Source: Bradyrhizobium sacchari
GTDB lineage: Bacteria; Pseudomonadota; Alphaproteobacteria; Rhizobiales; Xanthobacteraceae
Assembly: GCF_002068095.1 (NCBI RefSeq)
Contig: NZ_LWIG01000006.1
Coordinates: 1-43,682, forward strand
DNA: 43,682 nucleotides
Reading direction: 5' to 3'
The number at the start of each line of letters is the position of its first letter. Within the stretch, counting starts at the first letter, position 1. This document shows positions 1-10,170 of the stretch, piece after piece. The position numbers and the translations under genes are program-made. The notes under the pieces were generated by a model, which searched no databases, was not told the DNA's origin, and saw only the letters and a list, made by a program, of their open reading frames with translations.

Positions 1-640
1 GGCGATGCCATGACTGGCGAGCACGCCGGTGAACGCGGCGCCCGTGAACTGCGAGCCCTGGTCGGTGTTGAAAATGTCCGGCTTGCCGTGGCGAGCAGAG
101 CGTCCTCCAGCGTCTTGACGCAGAATGCGGCTTCCATCGTGATCGACGCGCCGCGACAGCACCCGGCGGCTGAACCAATCGAGCACCAGTGCGAGATAGA
201 TGAAGCCGCGAGCCATCGGAATGTAGGTGATGTCCATCGCCCGGACCTGGTTTTGGCGTGTGATCTGCATCCCGCGCAGCAGATACGGATAGACCTTGTG
301 CCCGGGTCCGGGCTTGGTGGTACGCGGCCGGCGGTAGAGCGCTTCTATCCCCATCCGCCGCATCAGCGTTTTGACATGCCGGCGGCCGATCTTGCACCCC
401 TCGGCAGCCAGCAGGCCTCTCAGCATTCGCCAACCGGCGAAGGGAAACTGCAGATGCAGCCGGTCGAGACGCCGCATGATCGCGAGGTCGGCGTCCGGCA
501 CTGGTCGCCCGCAGGTAATAAACGCTGACGCGGCTGATCTTCAAAACTTCCGCCTGTTTCGTGATCGGCAGGTCGTGCTCGCGATCGATCATCGCTTTGC
601 ACTCAGCAGGCCAGCTTTGCTGAGCGCGCCTTCTAAAAAA
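1..640 (-). pseudogene. IS3-family transposase remnant (orfA tail plus frameshifted orfB)
   Basis: Read on the minus strand, this encodes an IS3-family integrase-core transposase. The orfB product starts at 592 (MIDREHDLPITKQAEVLKIS) and continues as a typical HTH_21/rve protein (DADLAIMRRLDRLHLQFPFA, then VRAMDITYIPMARGFIYLAL and TDQGSQFTG), running off the left edge. Near 505-520 the frame shifts by one base between 'VYYLR' and 'PVPDADLA', so orfB is broken. Just upstream the last residues of orfA (FLEGALSKAGLLSAKR) end at a TGA overlapping the orfB ATG, the usual IS3 orfA/orfB arrangement. Everything upstream of about 640 in orfA is missing, so the element is truncated there. Family assignment is firm; the exact IS name is not determined. 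Confidence 0.85.
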
Positions 641-855
641 CTGAGCGCGGCGCTGCGCGCCCTCTGTGGGATAGACGGGTAACCGCTAGACTGCAGCCGG
701 AAGGGAGCGGCCGGTGGCCCGTGACCCCGTCAAAACACCTCGTCCATGGGCTGTCGCGCACTTAAGAGTGGTGACGCCATCTCGGCAATCCCGTTTATGA
801 ATTGTGAATGAATTGCGCAGCCCAGCCCTTCCGCCGGAGTCAGGAGGAGCTACAG

Positions 856-1890
856 ATGAATCCCAAAAGATCGAAGTCGAAGGACGGCGGTAAGATGCCC
901 ATGGTGCACCCGAACGCGGCTGCCATCGACGTTGGCGCCACCATACATATGGCTGCCGTCAGGGCAGATCGCGCACCGGAGCCAGAGCTTCGGTACCTTC
1001 ACGGCGGATCTGCATCGGCTGGTCGACTGCTTTACGGAATGCGGCGTCGAGACGGTCGGCGTGGAATCGACCAGCGTCACTGGATTCCGATTTTCGAGCT
1101 TCTCGATGCCGAGAAGTTTACCGTGTTTCTTGTCAACGCGCGCGATGCCAAGCACGTGCCGGGGCGTAAGACCGATGTCAGCGATGCACAATGGCTGCAG
1201 CGGCTGCATTCATTCGGGTTGCTGCGGGCCAGCTTTCAGCCCAAAGGGCAGATTGCCGAACTGCGAGCCTACGTGCGTCAGCGCGAGCGTCTGCCGGAGT
1301 ACGCGGCCTCACACATCCAGCATATGCAGAAGGCCTTGACGGAGATGAAACTTCAGCTCCACCACGTCGTCGCCGACATCTCCGGCGCGACCGGCCTGCG
1401 TATCATACGCGCGATCCTTGCCGGCGAGCGCGATCCCGAGGCGCTGGCGTGCTTGCGCCACTACAGTTGCCACTCCAGTGCGGAGACGATTGCGAAGGCG
1501 CTCACCGGGAGCTACCGCGCCGAACATCTGTTTGCGCTCGAGCAGGCACTTGCGCTTTACGACACCTACCACGAGAAAGCATCTGCCTGCGACGCCCGGA
1601 TCGAAGCCGTGTTGAAGGAACTGAGCAACCATCGCGGTGGAGGCCATGGACCAGCACCGCGGCCCCCCCTGCGTCGGAATCGAACCGATCAGGCGAACGC
1701 TCTAGCTTTCGATGTCCGCGAGGCGCTGTTCGCGTTACTGGGAAAAGACATCACCACGATCGTCTCGGTCCTTACCTCTCGCTGAAGCTGATCGCTGAAT
1801 GCGGTGACGACCTCTCCTCGTGGCCAAGTCCAAAGCATTTTACCTCCTGGCTGGGACTGGCGCCGAGCAACAAGGTCTCCACTGGGCCAG
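856..1890 (+). pseudogene. IS110-family transposase, frameshifted and truncated
   Basis: The ATG at 856 follows a strong AGGAGGAG ribosome-binding site at 842-849. The protein begins like IS110 DEDD transposases (HPNAAAIDVGATIHMAAVRA), with the first Asp visible. The conserved segment FGTFTADLHRLVD..ECGVETVGVESTSV, carrying the Glu, then lies in another frame (about 970-1080), and the original frame resumes with HWIPIFELLDAEKF and DAKHVPGRKTDVSDAQWLQ. After about 1640 the frame breaks again, and the C-terminal transposase_20 segment (PYLSLKLIAECGDDLSSWPS, then KHFTSWLGLAPSNK) is read in another frame before stopping abruptly near 1890 against another IS fragment. At least three frame breaks and the missing end make this a dead copy. 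Confidence 0.85.
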
Positions 1891-2060
1891 CGTCATCTCG
1901 CTCTTGATCGCGGCTAACGCCACCTTGGCCTTGAACGCCGGTGCGTGGCGCCGGCGGTCTCGTGTGCTCATCGTCTCTCCTGATTCGCGGGACAATCTTG
2001 CCCGCCGTCAGGCAGAAACGCCACTTAACGCCTTGTTCAGATTTCCGAAGCCGGCTCCCC
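1880..2060 (-). pseudogene. 5' end of an IS3-family orfA
   Basis: On the minus strand an ATG at 1971, preceded by a GGAGAG site, opens MSTRDRRRHAPAFKAKVALA followed by AIKSEMTLAQW, which is the typical start of an IS3-family OrfA (HTH_Tnp_1). Homology stops about 31 codons in, near 1880, exactly where the IS110 remnant on the other strand also stops, so the two elements are joined end to end by a deletion or insertion. The 80 bases upstream of the ATG are likely the terminal region of this element. The copy is too short to be functional. Confidence 0.65.
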
Positions 2061-2111
2061 CCTCGCCGGCCATGCAGGCTTAAATGCGGCTCCGAGGATC
2101 TCCCTATCAGA

Positions 2112-3536
2112 TCAAAGAGCACTTTCGATTCCTGGCTGATTGAGCCGGTCCCCTTGTCTGAGCTCGGCGAACTGGCGGAACATGACAAACAGCGCGATCA
2201 TTGCGGCGCCCAGCTCAGCGATGGCTTGACTGGCCAACACTCCGTTAAAGCCCGAAATGACAGGGAATAACAGTACGGCCGGTATGAAGAGATACCCCTG
2301 CCTCGCGAAAGACACGACCGCGCTGAGGCGTGCTCTCCCTAGCGCCTGAAGCATTGTTGTCACAAAACTCTGAATACCGTAAAGTCCAAAAAACAGATGG
2401 AAGACAATGCAGGTCGAGACGGCAATATTCGTGACCTGATCGCTATCGCTGAACAGCCTGACCAAAGGCCGGACGAAAACCATAACGGCAGCGGAATACG
2501 CAAGGGAAAACGCGACCGTGATAGAGAGCATGAGCTTTGCTACCTTCAGTACACGGGCAAAGTCGCGGGCGCCCCAGCCGAACCCTAGGAGAGCTTGAGA
2601 GCCGAGACAGAAGCCGGTGATAGGCAGCGCGCCGATCGTCACGATTCTTACGGCTATTCCCACTGCGGCAATGAACTCGTCACCGAACCGCGCAGCTGCT
2701 GCGTACAAGAACATACCGGCAAGAGCGGATAAGATGCTCGTCATTGTCGCCGGCGCCCCAATGAACGCGAGCTGTCTGATCCGGTCTACTCGCAACGAGA
2801 CCTGAGATATCCTGACAAGGACGATGCCGCGCCGCTTGGCAAAATACGAGATGTAGAGGCTTATGGCCGCGATCTGAGATAGCAGCGTTGCTAGGGCTGC
2901 GCCTCGCACACCCAAGTCAAGTAAGAATATAAAAAGGGGATCAAGCAAGGCGTTCAATATGAAAGCGCTCAGCATTGTCCACATGCTGAATCGTGTGTTG
3001 CCTTCCGCTCTGGCGATGAAGCCGCTAACGATGTTTAGGAGCATCACTGTAGACCCCAGCAAGAGGGGCGTGGCGTAGTCGAGCGCGATGGGCAGGATGG
3101 TTGAAGTTGCCCCGAGGACGATGAAGGTGCCTCGTAGGCCCAAAAGCAAGGCGACGGTCATAATGACACCGATCGGAGCGGCGAGCGCCAGCGCGGTACT
3201 CGCACCTCGACTCGCTTCCAGGTCCTTGCCAGCACCGAGATGACGAGAGATGAAGGAGGCGGTTCCAACACCGATCCCCTCTGCCACCGATGCGAGAAAG
3301 ACCACGATCGGCATGGTCATGCTCACAGCCGCGATCGCCTGCGCGCCAAGTGAGCCAACAAAAATCGCGTTGAGGAGCTGCTGTAGGGCGTTGATCGACA
3401 AGCCGATAACAGACGGGATGGCGAGCCGCAGGAGAAGGCTCAAAAGATTCTGATCCGAGAGATCAATGTGCTGACTCTTCTTGCGCATCGCATCGCGATC
3501 CCTCTCGAGGGCGACCTCCGCATCGCGCTCATTCAT
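2112..3536 (-). CDS. MATE-family multidrug/toxin exporter, coupled to the NRPS
   Basis: This is a polytopic membrane protein of about 474 aa with roughly 12 hydrophobic segments in two similar halves, typical of the MATE (NorM/DinF/MepA) family. Members export cationic or amphipathic small molecules using Na+ or H+ gradients. The N-terminal half has the family-like stretch RLAIPSVIGLSINALQQLLN followed by AIFVGSLGAQAIAAV, and the second half repeats this organisation. The ATG at 3536 overlaps the NRPS stop codon (ATGAATGA), pointing to translational coupling, so the protein probably exports or protects against the NRPS product. An in-frame ATG at 3569 would add 11 residues and lengthen the overlap; neither start has a well-placed Shine-Dalgarno. 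The family is clear; the substrate is an inference from context. Confidence 0.9.
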   Translation of the reverse strand: MNERDAEVALERDRDAMRKKSQHIDLSDQNLLSLLLRLAIPSVIGLSINALQQLLNAIFVGSLGAQAIAAVSMTMPIVVFLASVAEGIGVGTASFISRHLGAGKDLEASRGASTALALAAPIGVIMTVALLLGLRGTFIVLGATSTILPIALDYATPLLLGSTVMLLNIVSGFIARAEGNTRFSMWTMLSAFILNALLDPLFIFLLDLGVRGAALATLLSQIAAISLYISYFAKRRGIVLVRISQVSLRVDRIRQLAFIGAPATMTSILSALAGMFLYAAAARFGDEFIAAVGIAVRIVTIGALPITGFCLGSQALLGFGWGARDFARVLKVAKLMLSITVAFSLAYSAAVMVFVRPLVRLFSDSDQVTNIAVSTCIVFHLFFGLYGIQSFVTTMLQALGRARLSAVVSFARQGYLFIPAVLLFPVISGFNGVLASQAIAELGAAMIALFVMFRQFAELRQGDRLNQPGIESAL

Positions 3537-6500
3537 GGTTCGTACGGTCGTGAGTTCTGCCAAACTCATTGATCGTCTGTAGCAGCTCCTGTTGCAACAC
3601 CGTGCAAAGACGGCACGTCACCTCATAACCGACCTCACTCGGATCATACCTCATTTCAATCTGTAGACGGCCGGATTGATATCCGACATCGAACCAGAAG
3701 AGGTGAATCGCTGCCGCTTCATCCATGTAGTCGCCGATCGAAAGTGGAGAAGGGTCTGAGTCTAGGAGACGGCGTGGGAAATGGCGCTGCAAACCCGCTC
3801 GATAATTCACCCCAATTCTGGGCAGCGGCAGACGATCGATTCGACTCCGCACGGCTGGATCTCGGTTCAGGAATTTCAGGGCGCGAAATCCTATTCCTCT
3901 GCGCGGCAGAGCATTGCGCTGCTGGTATATTGAACGGGCACGGTTGGAACGCGGCTCCCTTCCGGTGACAATCAATGGAAGCGGAACAAGCTCGCTGATA
4001 TGGCCAATGATTTGAGATGAGTCGAAATCGTCAAACAGCCCACCTCGTGCCGAGGTAAGGCCATCAATGAAGAGCGAGTAGTTGCCGAAAAGCCCGCCAA
4101 ACGCACCAGACAGGGCGGCAAGAAACACATCAACGTCCTGACAATGCGCTGATCTGGCTGTAATGCTGAGGAGGCCCGCTGTCGCTTCCTCGTCCATCGC
4201 AAGATGATACATGGCCTGCTCTTCCGAAAGCGAACGGCAGCACGCATCCTCCCGGCTACCTCCGAGATTTGCATAGTGAAGCTCTCTCGCGGTCTCTTTG
4301 CCAAAACTCGCGCCTCGCGAGGACGTGTCGCTGACACGCAAATTGAATTGATCGTAGTCAATCTGCTCCCAATATTTGAGTTCGCCTGGCGCTTCGCTGT
4401 TCGCATAGTGCTCGAGGCGCTTCAACCAATGAGAGAGCCCTTGTGGGGTCTTGGAACCATTCACGTCATCGCCCGCGGCAAGGGCGTTGTATGCGCCATC
4501 CAATGCTTCCAGGAACAGGCGATAGCCTATCCCATCCGCTACGAAGTGATGGATCAATGCCAGCAGGTAGTAATCACCGCTTTCCGAAGTGCGGAAGGCC
4601 GTGACGTGAACAAGAGGCGTGTGGCCGTCAAACCGAAACATATGTTGACGTCTTGCCGAAACGCTCTCGATTGCCCTGCGCTGGTCTGGGCCGGTCATTC
4701 CGACGAGATTGATCTCTTCCACGATGCGCTCGGCGAGGCAAGGTCCGATCCTCAGACGTAGTCCATCTTGGGTTCTGGCAATGCGCAGCCTGAGGCCTTC
4801 GTGCCGCTCCATGACATGGGCGAGAGCCCGTTCCAGGATCTGGATATTCAGGATGCGGCCGGGCAAGAAGAACAGGTCGCCCATGTTAAAATGCTCATCA
4901 AACCCGACAAGATGGTTCCAAGACGCGATTGCCGGGGGCACAGGCAGTGAGCCGTTCTCAGAAGGGACGTTATGGGATGCCCCGCGCGCTTCGTCCGCCG
5001 CCAAGTCCCTGATGGTGGGTGTTCGATAAAGTTGGTTGACGGTGAGATTCAACCCGGCTTTGCGCGCCAGCGTGACGCAACGTACGCTCAGAAGAGAATC
5101 TCCGCCAAGATCAAAGAAACTGCCGTCGATTCCTACCGCCTTGGCACCTAATAGATCCTCCCAGATCCGAGCAAGAACTTGCTCGTTTCTGGTGCGGGGC
5201 TCAGCAGATAGGTTAGTCTCGATGTAGCGGTAAGGAACGGAGGACAGGCGAGTGCGGTCTATCTTTCCGCTCGTCGTCAGGGGAATACTGTCCGCTGCCC
5301 TGAAGGCTGCTGGAAGCATGTACGATGGCAATTTGTTGCGCAGGTGGGTGAGAATCTCGCTAGAGCTTAGATTGTCGCGAGCGGGTACCACGATAGCGGC
5401 TAAGCGACGACCCTCATCCATGCCTTCTGCGAACACTACGGCCTTTGCGATTGCCGGATGAGATTCAAGGGCCGTTTCGACCTCCTCCGGCTCAATTCGA
5501 AATCCCCTCAGCTTGATCTGGTTGTCCGATCGGCCGCAAATCTCGACAAGGCCACTGGTTGAGATGCGTGCGATATCCCCAGTTCGGTAAAGCATGCCGT
5601 ATTTTCCGCTATCATACGGATTGGGAACGAAACAGCGGTCAGTCCGATCTTGATCCCGCCAGTACCCAGCGCTCAAACAGCGGCCCGCGATGCAGAGTTC
5701 GCCGGGGGCTCCAACAGGCACTCTCTTCAATCGGGTATCGAGCACGTAGACTTTGACGTTGTCGATTGGTTGCCCCACTGGGACGAGTGCCGAGTTGTCA
5801 TAGGCATCCGATGTTTCGTAGACGGCTGCATTCGATGCGCATTCCGTCGCACCATAGAAGTTCCACAACGGCACGTCCGGAAAAGACGCTCGCCAGCGAG
5901 CGGCCAGCGAGGAAGGCATCTGCTCGGCGCTGCTTGTGACCAACCTCAAGGCGGTCCTTTGCGGTTGCTGTTGCTGGGACCTAATCAGACCGGACAGGAC
6001 TGGCGGAGAGGCAAAAAAGCGTGTCACCCGATGTTTTGCCAAACTGCACAACAGCAGATCTGGATCTACCACCTGCTCCTGGGTTAAGATCAGCGTGGGC
6101 ACGCCTCTCAGAAGCCCCCCAAAATACTCCCAAGCGGACGCAACAAGGCAAGCCGACTTCTGGACAACCATCACGTCGGTGCTATCGAAGGGAAAGCGTC
6201 GCCACATCCAGTTCAGCCGATTAAGAATGGCCGATTCTGGTATAAGAACTCCTTTCGCCCGCCCTGTTGAGGAGGACGTGTATATTAGGTTCGCAATTCG
6301 GGGATCTGAGGGTGTGTCGCTGGAGTCGAAATTATTCGCCGCCCCCCTGTACCTCTCTAAGGTAAGTAGACAAATCGAGGGTATGTCAAAATCAGGCTCC
6401 GTGATATTCGCGTGAACCAAAAGCTTTGCCTGACTATCTCGCAGGATATGTTGGATCCGATCGCGTGGATATTCCGGCGTTATCGGCACAACAACAGAGT

Positions 6501-9500
6501 GCAAGGCTCGCGCCGCAAGCGTTACGGCGGCAACGTCGGGGGACCGGTCAACGAGGATGGCGACCAGATCGCCGGCCCCCACCTTCATATTCCGCAACGA
6601 CGACGTGATAGCCGCTACGCGCTCGCGCAGCTCGCCGAATGTGACCTCCCCGAACTCGCCAAAATATGCGACCGTGCCGTGATTGGAGACGCTGATTTTC
6701 TCGAAGGCTTCAACAAGCGGACATTCAGACTCATATGACTGGTTCGCCCCATCCAGGGAGTCCAGTATAGTGAGGTCTGACGCGCTGAGGCAGCTCAGCT
6801 CTTCAATGGGCGCAAGCGGTTTATCAACGCAGGCGGCAATCAGACAGCGCAAATTGTTGGCCATACGAAGAGCCAAATCGCTCGAGAATATATCTTCCGC
6901 GTACGCGAGCTGGAGCGCAATTTCATCGCCGTGATCTTGCGCGTACAACGTCAGGTCGAACTTGACATAGCCTGTGTCGTACTCGCGGAATGTCAGGCCC
7001 AGTTCGTGTTGGCCAAGTGGCTCGGCGGCTTCGGAGTACATGTTGAACATGACCTGGAAGATCGGTGATCGCCCCGCTTCGCGACACAACCGGATATCCC
7101 TGACGATCCAGCCGAATGGATAGGCCGAATTTGCGATGGCATCGCTGATCAGGCCCTGGATGCGCGCGGCATGAGCAGCAAAGCATTGACCGCCCTCGAT
7201 CGCGGTGCGGATTGGCAGCATGTTCAGAAAAAAGCCGACGATGTCGGCGCTGCCGGGTTGATCCCGTACCGCGTGTGGTATGCCGACGACAATATCGTCC
7301 TCACCGCTGTACATCCGTAGCAGCAGCTTGAAGCAAGCCAGCAGTGTTGTCGACGTGGTGCAGCCATTTCGGCGCGCAAATTCTCTCACCCGACTGGGGA
7401 GATCGCCGCCAAGCAGCACTGCGTGCGAGGCGCCGCGGTACGAACTTGCTTGTGGGCGCGCTCCTCCCGTTCCAAGCGAAAGCACCGGCGGATCATCACC
7501 GATCTGGCGTCGCCAATAGTGACGTTGGCTCTCCAGCGCCTCTGGCGGAACGTATTTTGCCTCCCATACCGCGTAACTCGAGAGTGACGCGCGGCTCTCC
7601 GGGCAATCCGCCCCGGCATCTACGTATCTTCGCTCAAGATCCCTGAGCAGAATAGAGATCGACCAGGCATCGAGGATGATTTCATGAGCGGTAATCAATA
7701 TGACATGGTTCTCGGGGCCAAGCCGGACCATGCGCGCACGAAACAGGTGGCCTTGTCGGAGATCAAAACTGTCTTTCAGCTCCGTTCGCCGAAACTGTGC
7801 GATGAGCTCATCAGCCTGCGACGAGGTGAGATCTGATGCATCGGTCAATTCAAGACTGGTGCACGGCGGAGCATCAAAATATTGAACCGGACCGTCTTCG
7901 TCGACAAAGCGCGCCCAAAGTGCCTGGTGGGAATGAATGACATCCGTCCAGGCGCGATTGAACCGAGCTAAATCGATGATTCCTCTAATTCGCAAGCCGC
8001 CTTGAATGATGTAGTTCCTAGCAGACGGATCGAGCTGCGAGAGAAACCACAGGTGCTCCTGGAGGCGCGTCAGAGGCGCCCGGTTAAACCTTTCGCATGT
8101 CAAAGCTGTGCACGAATTGGGCTCGGCGCGTGCCGCGATCGCAGCGGCAAGAGAGCGAATTGTCCCATTCAGGACCAGCCTGAAATCCACTCTCACTCCG
8201 AGGGAGGTCTGTAGTTGTCCTAATACGAGCATTGCGCGGAGCGAGTCTCCGCCGAGGCTCATGAATTGGTCATTCACACCTATCTTCTCGATACGCAAAA
8301 TGCCGGCCCATATTTGACGCAGCCGGACTTCGAGGTCTGTTTGCGGCTCTTCGAATGGCGTCGACAGTCGAGGACGAACACTCGCCGGGTCAGGCAACGC
8401 TCCAAAATCGACCTTTCCGTTCCTGGTCAGTGGAATGCAGTTGACGTGGATAATTCTTTCCGGAAGCATGTAGCTGGGGAGTGCCTCGGCAAGAAAGCTC
8501 TGGAGCTCGCTTTCCGCCAGCTCAGCTGGTGCTGACACATACGCAAATAGTCGCCTCGATTCAGCTTGCGTCTCGGCCCGAGCGATATCACGAGCCGTAA
8601 GCTTTACACCTGCGCAGACAGAGGCGACCGCAACCGCGCCATGCACCATGTGATGAGCGGACAGTCGCGCCTCGATTTCGCCCAGCTCGATTCTGTGTCC
8701 TCGAATTTTGACCTGACGATCCCGCCGGCCGAGACATTCCAAAAGGCCATCGGTGCGAACGCGCCCAAGATCACCTGTCCGGTATAGGCACCGAAACGAC
8801 CGATTGCTTGTGAACGGGTTTGGCCCAAAGGCATCCTTAGTGCGAACATCATCATTGACGTAACCCGCAGCGACACCAGCACCGCCAACACAGATTTCGC
8901 CAACCTCTCCGACGTTGCACAGCCGTGGACCGTCCGCGATATAAACCTCAACGTTTTGAATCGGTCTGCCGATCGGTACGTACGGCTCAGCCAAGGAAGG
9001 CGGCACGGAAACCAGATGATGCGTGACGCCGTCCGCGCACTCGGTCGGCCCGTAGTGGTTGAGAATGGAAACGCGGGGATACAAGGCAAGCCAAGCGCGC
9101 GCCAATCCAGGTGTTAGAGGTTCTCCGACGGTCGAAATAATCCGCAAATCGTCCATGGTTCGCTCCGCCGCAGGAAGCGACTGCAGATATTCAACAAAGA
9201 CTGCCAGCATGGACGGGACGAATTGGACAACGGTGGCGCCGAATCCTCGAATTGCTTGGAGGAGGGATGACGGCGATCTCAGTGTCGTATCATCAATGAT
9301 CGCTGTAGAGGCTCCGACGCAAAGCCCAGCCAGAAGCTGCCACAGCGAGATGTCAAAGCAGTGCGACGCCGTTTGGGCAACGCAATCCGCCCGGGTGAGG
9401 CTTAGAGCATCGATCTTTGCCGCCAAATGATTGTTTAGGCCGGCGCGCCCGATCATTGCGCCCTTAGGCTGGCCCGTCGAACCAGACGTAAACAGAATGT

Positions 9501-10008
9501 ACGCAAGTCCGTCCTCGTTCGGCGCCGGCACCACAGATGAAGTCTGGATCCGGCGCAGCGCCGCCGCTATAGCTACGAATTGCGTGGTGCCTTTGCTGCT
9601 CCCCTGGAACAGGCTCAGCGTATCGGGCCGGTCTCGACCAATCAACAGCCGGCAGCCGCTCTGCTCAATCATGAATGATGAACGGGAATACGGCAGCGAT
9701 GGATCGAGCGGTAGATACGTTGATCCAGCTTTCAAAATTGCGACGACGGCCGTCGCCCAGTCGAGGTCCCGCTCCCCCCAATAGCCAACAATCGCTCCGT
9801 GAGCGCCTTGCTCTCGTAAGGTCCCTGCAAGGGCATCAGATCTTAATCGTAGCTCCCCATATGTGAGCTTGTCTGCGCCGTGTCTCAGCGCAACTCTTTC
9901 CGGATTCGATCCTGCAAGGCAATCGATCGCCGTGATCGCGTCAATCGGTTGACGTCCCACGGATTGCTTTTTGTCTGATTGATTTGCCGTAGGCACGCGC
10001 CCCGCCAT
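3529..10008 (-). CDS. Two-module nonribosomal peptide synthetase (A-T-C-A-T-C)
   Basis: This cytoplasmic assembly-line enzyme of about 2159 aa activates substrates as adenylates, loads them on phosphopantetheine arms and condenses them. Domains by residue: A1 about 25-540 (FTSGSTGQPKG near 173, NHYGPTECA, RNGKVD); T1 with LGGDSL, Ser near 587; C1 about 610-1050; A2 about 1080-1590 (YTSSSTGRAKG near 1244, NFYGATECA, SGKIDR); T2 with LGGDSL near 1635; terminal C2 about 1670-2150 with an intact HHFVADG near 1821. There is no thioesterase or reductase domain. C1 has HEIILDAW where HHxxxDG is expected, so the catalytic second His is Glu. A2 has Val where the Asp binding the alpha-amino group is usual. 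Starting with an A domain suggests an initiation module. I chose the ATG at 10008; an in-frame TTG lies at 10044. The product is unknown. Confidence 0.92.
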   Translation of the reverse strand: MAGRVPTANQSDKKQSVGRQPIDAITAIDCLAGSNPERVALRHGADKLTYGELRLRSDALAGTLREQGAHGAIVGYWGERDLDWATAVVAILKAGSTYLPLDPSLPYSRSSFMIEQSGCRLLIGRDRPDTLSLFQGSSKGTTQFVAIAAALRRIQTSSVVPAPNEDGLAYILFTSGSTGQPKGAMIGRAGLNNHLAAKIDALSLTRADCVAQTASHCFDISLWQLLAGLCVGASTAIIDDTTLRSPSSLLQAIRGFGATVVQFVPSMLAVFVEYLQSLPAAERTMDDLRIISTVGEPLTPGLARAWLALYPRVSILNHYGPTECADGVTHHLVSVPPSLAEPYVPIGRPIQNVEVYIADGPRLCNVGEVGEICVGGAGVAAGYVNDDVRTKDAFGPNPFTSNRSFRCLYRTGDLGRVRTDGLLECLGRRDRQVKIRGHRIELGEIEARLSAHHMVHGAVAVASVCAGVKLTARDIARAETQAESRRLFAYVSAPAELAESELQSFLAEALPSYMLPERIIHVNCIPLTRNGKVDFGALPDPASVRPRLSTPFEEPQTDLEVRLRQIWAGILRIEKIGVNDQFMSLGGDSLRAMLVLGQLQTSLGVRVDFRLVLNGTIRSLAAAIAARAEPNSCTALTCERFNRAPLTRLQEHLWFLSQLDPSARNYIIQGGLRIRGIIDLARFNRAWTDVIHSHQALWARFVDEDGPVQYFDAPPCTSLELTDASDLTSSQADELIAQFRRTELKDSFDLRQGHLFRARMVRLGPENHVILITAHEIILDAWSISILLRDLERRYVDAGADCPESRASLSSYAVWEAKYVPPEALESQRHYWRRQIGDDPPVLSLGTGGARPQASSYRGASHAVLLGGDLPSRVREFARRNGCTTSTTLLACFKLLLRMYSGEDDIVVGIPHAVRDQPGSADIVGFFLNMLPIRTAIEGGQCFAAHAARIQGLISDAIANSAYPFGWIVRDIRLCREAGRSPIFQVMFNMYSEAAEPLGQHELGLTFREYDTGYVKFDLTLYAQDHGDEIALQLAYAEDIFSSDLALRMANNLRCLIAACVDKPLAPIEELSCLSASDLTILDSLDGANQSYESECPLVEAFEKISVSNHGTVAYFGEFGEVTFGELRERVAAITSSLRNMKVGAGDLVAILVDRSPDVAAVTLAARALHSVVVPITPEYPRDRIQHILRDSQAKLLVHANITEPDFDIPSICLLTLERYRGAANNFDSSDTPSDPRIANLIYTSSSTGRAKGVLIPESAILNRLNWMWRRFPFDSTDVMVVQKSACLVASAWEYFGGLLRGVPTLILTQEQVVDPDLLLCSLAKHRVTRFFASPPVLSGLIRSQQQQPQRTALRLVTSSAEQMPSSLAARWRASFPDVPLWNFYGATECASNAAVYETSDAYDNSALVPVGQPIDNVKVYVLDTRLKRVPVGAPGELCIAGRCLSAGYWRDQDRTDRCFVPNPYDSGKYGMLYRTGDIARISTSGLVEICGRSDNQIKLRGFRIEPEEVETALESHPAIAKAVVFAEGMDEGRRLAAIVVPARDNLSSSEILTHLRNKLPSYMLPAAFRAADSIPLTTSGKIDRTRLSSVPYRYIETNLSAEPRTRNEQVLARIWEDLLGAKAVGIDGSFFDLGGDSLLSVRCVTLARKAGLNLTVNQLYRTPTIRDLAADEARGASHNVPSENGSLPVPPAIASWNHLVGFDEHFNMGDLFFLPGRILNIQILERALAHVMERHEGLRLRIARTQDGLRLRIGPCLAERIVEEINLVGMTGPDQRRAIESVSARRQHMFRFDGHTPLVHVTAFRTSESGDYYLLALIHHFVADGIGYRLFLEALDGAYNALAAGDDVNGSKTPQGLSHWLKRLEHYANSEAPGELKYWEQIDYDQFNLRVSDTSSRGASFGKETARELHYANLGGSREDACCRSLSEEQAMYHLAMDEEATAGLLSITARSAHCQDVDVFLAALSGAFGGLFGNYSLFIDGLTSARGGLFDDFDSSQIIGHISELVPLPLIVTGREPRSNRARSIYQQRNALPRRGIGFRALKFLNRDPAVRSRIDRLPLPRIGVNYRAGLQRHFPRRLLDSDPSPLSIGDYMDEAAAIHLFWFDVGYQSGRLQIEMRYDPSEVGYEVTCRLCTVLQQELLQTINEFGRTHDRTNHE

Positions 10009-10170
10009 TCGTGACTTTCTGCGGCATCCAAATCGGAACGCCAAAGCTGTTCATCGAGGTGTGCATTGCGCAGCCACCCTGATTCCGCATCATAAGGTTC
10101 TGTCCGTATGAGCTTATCGTCTGGGGTGTTCGCCTCTGGCCCGATGATCAGCAGAGAAACGAGGCTGATG

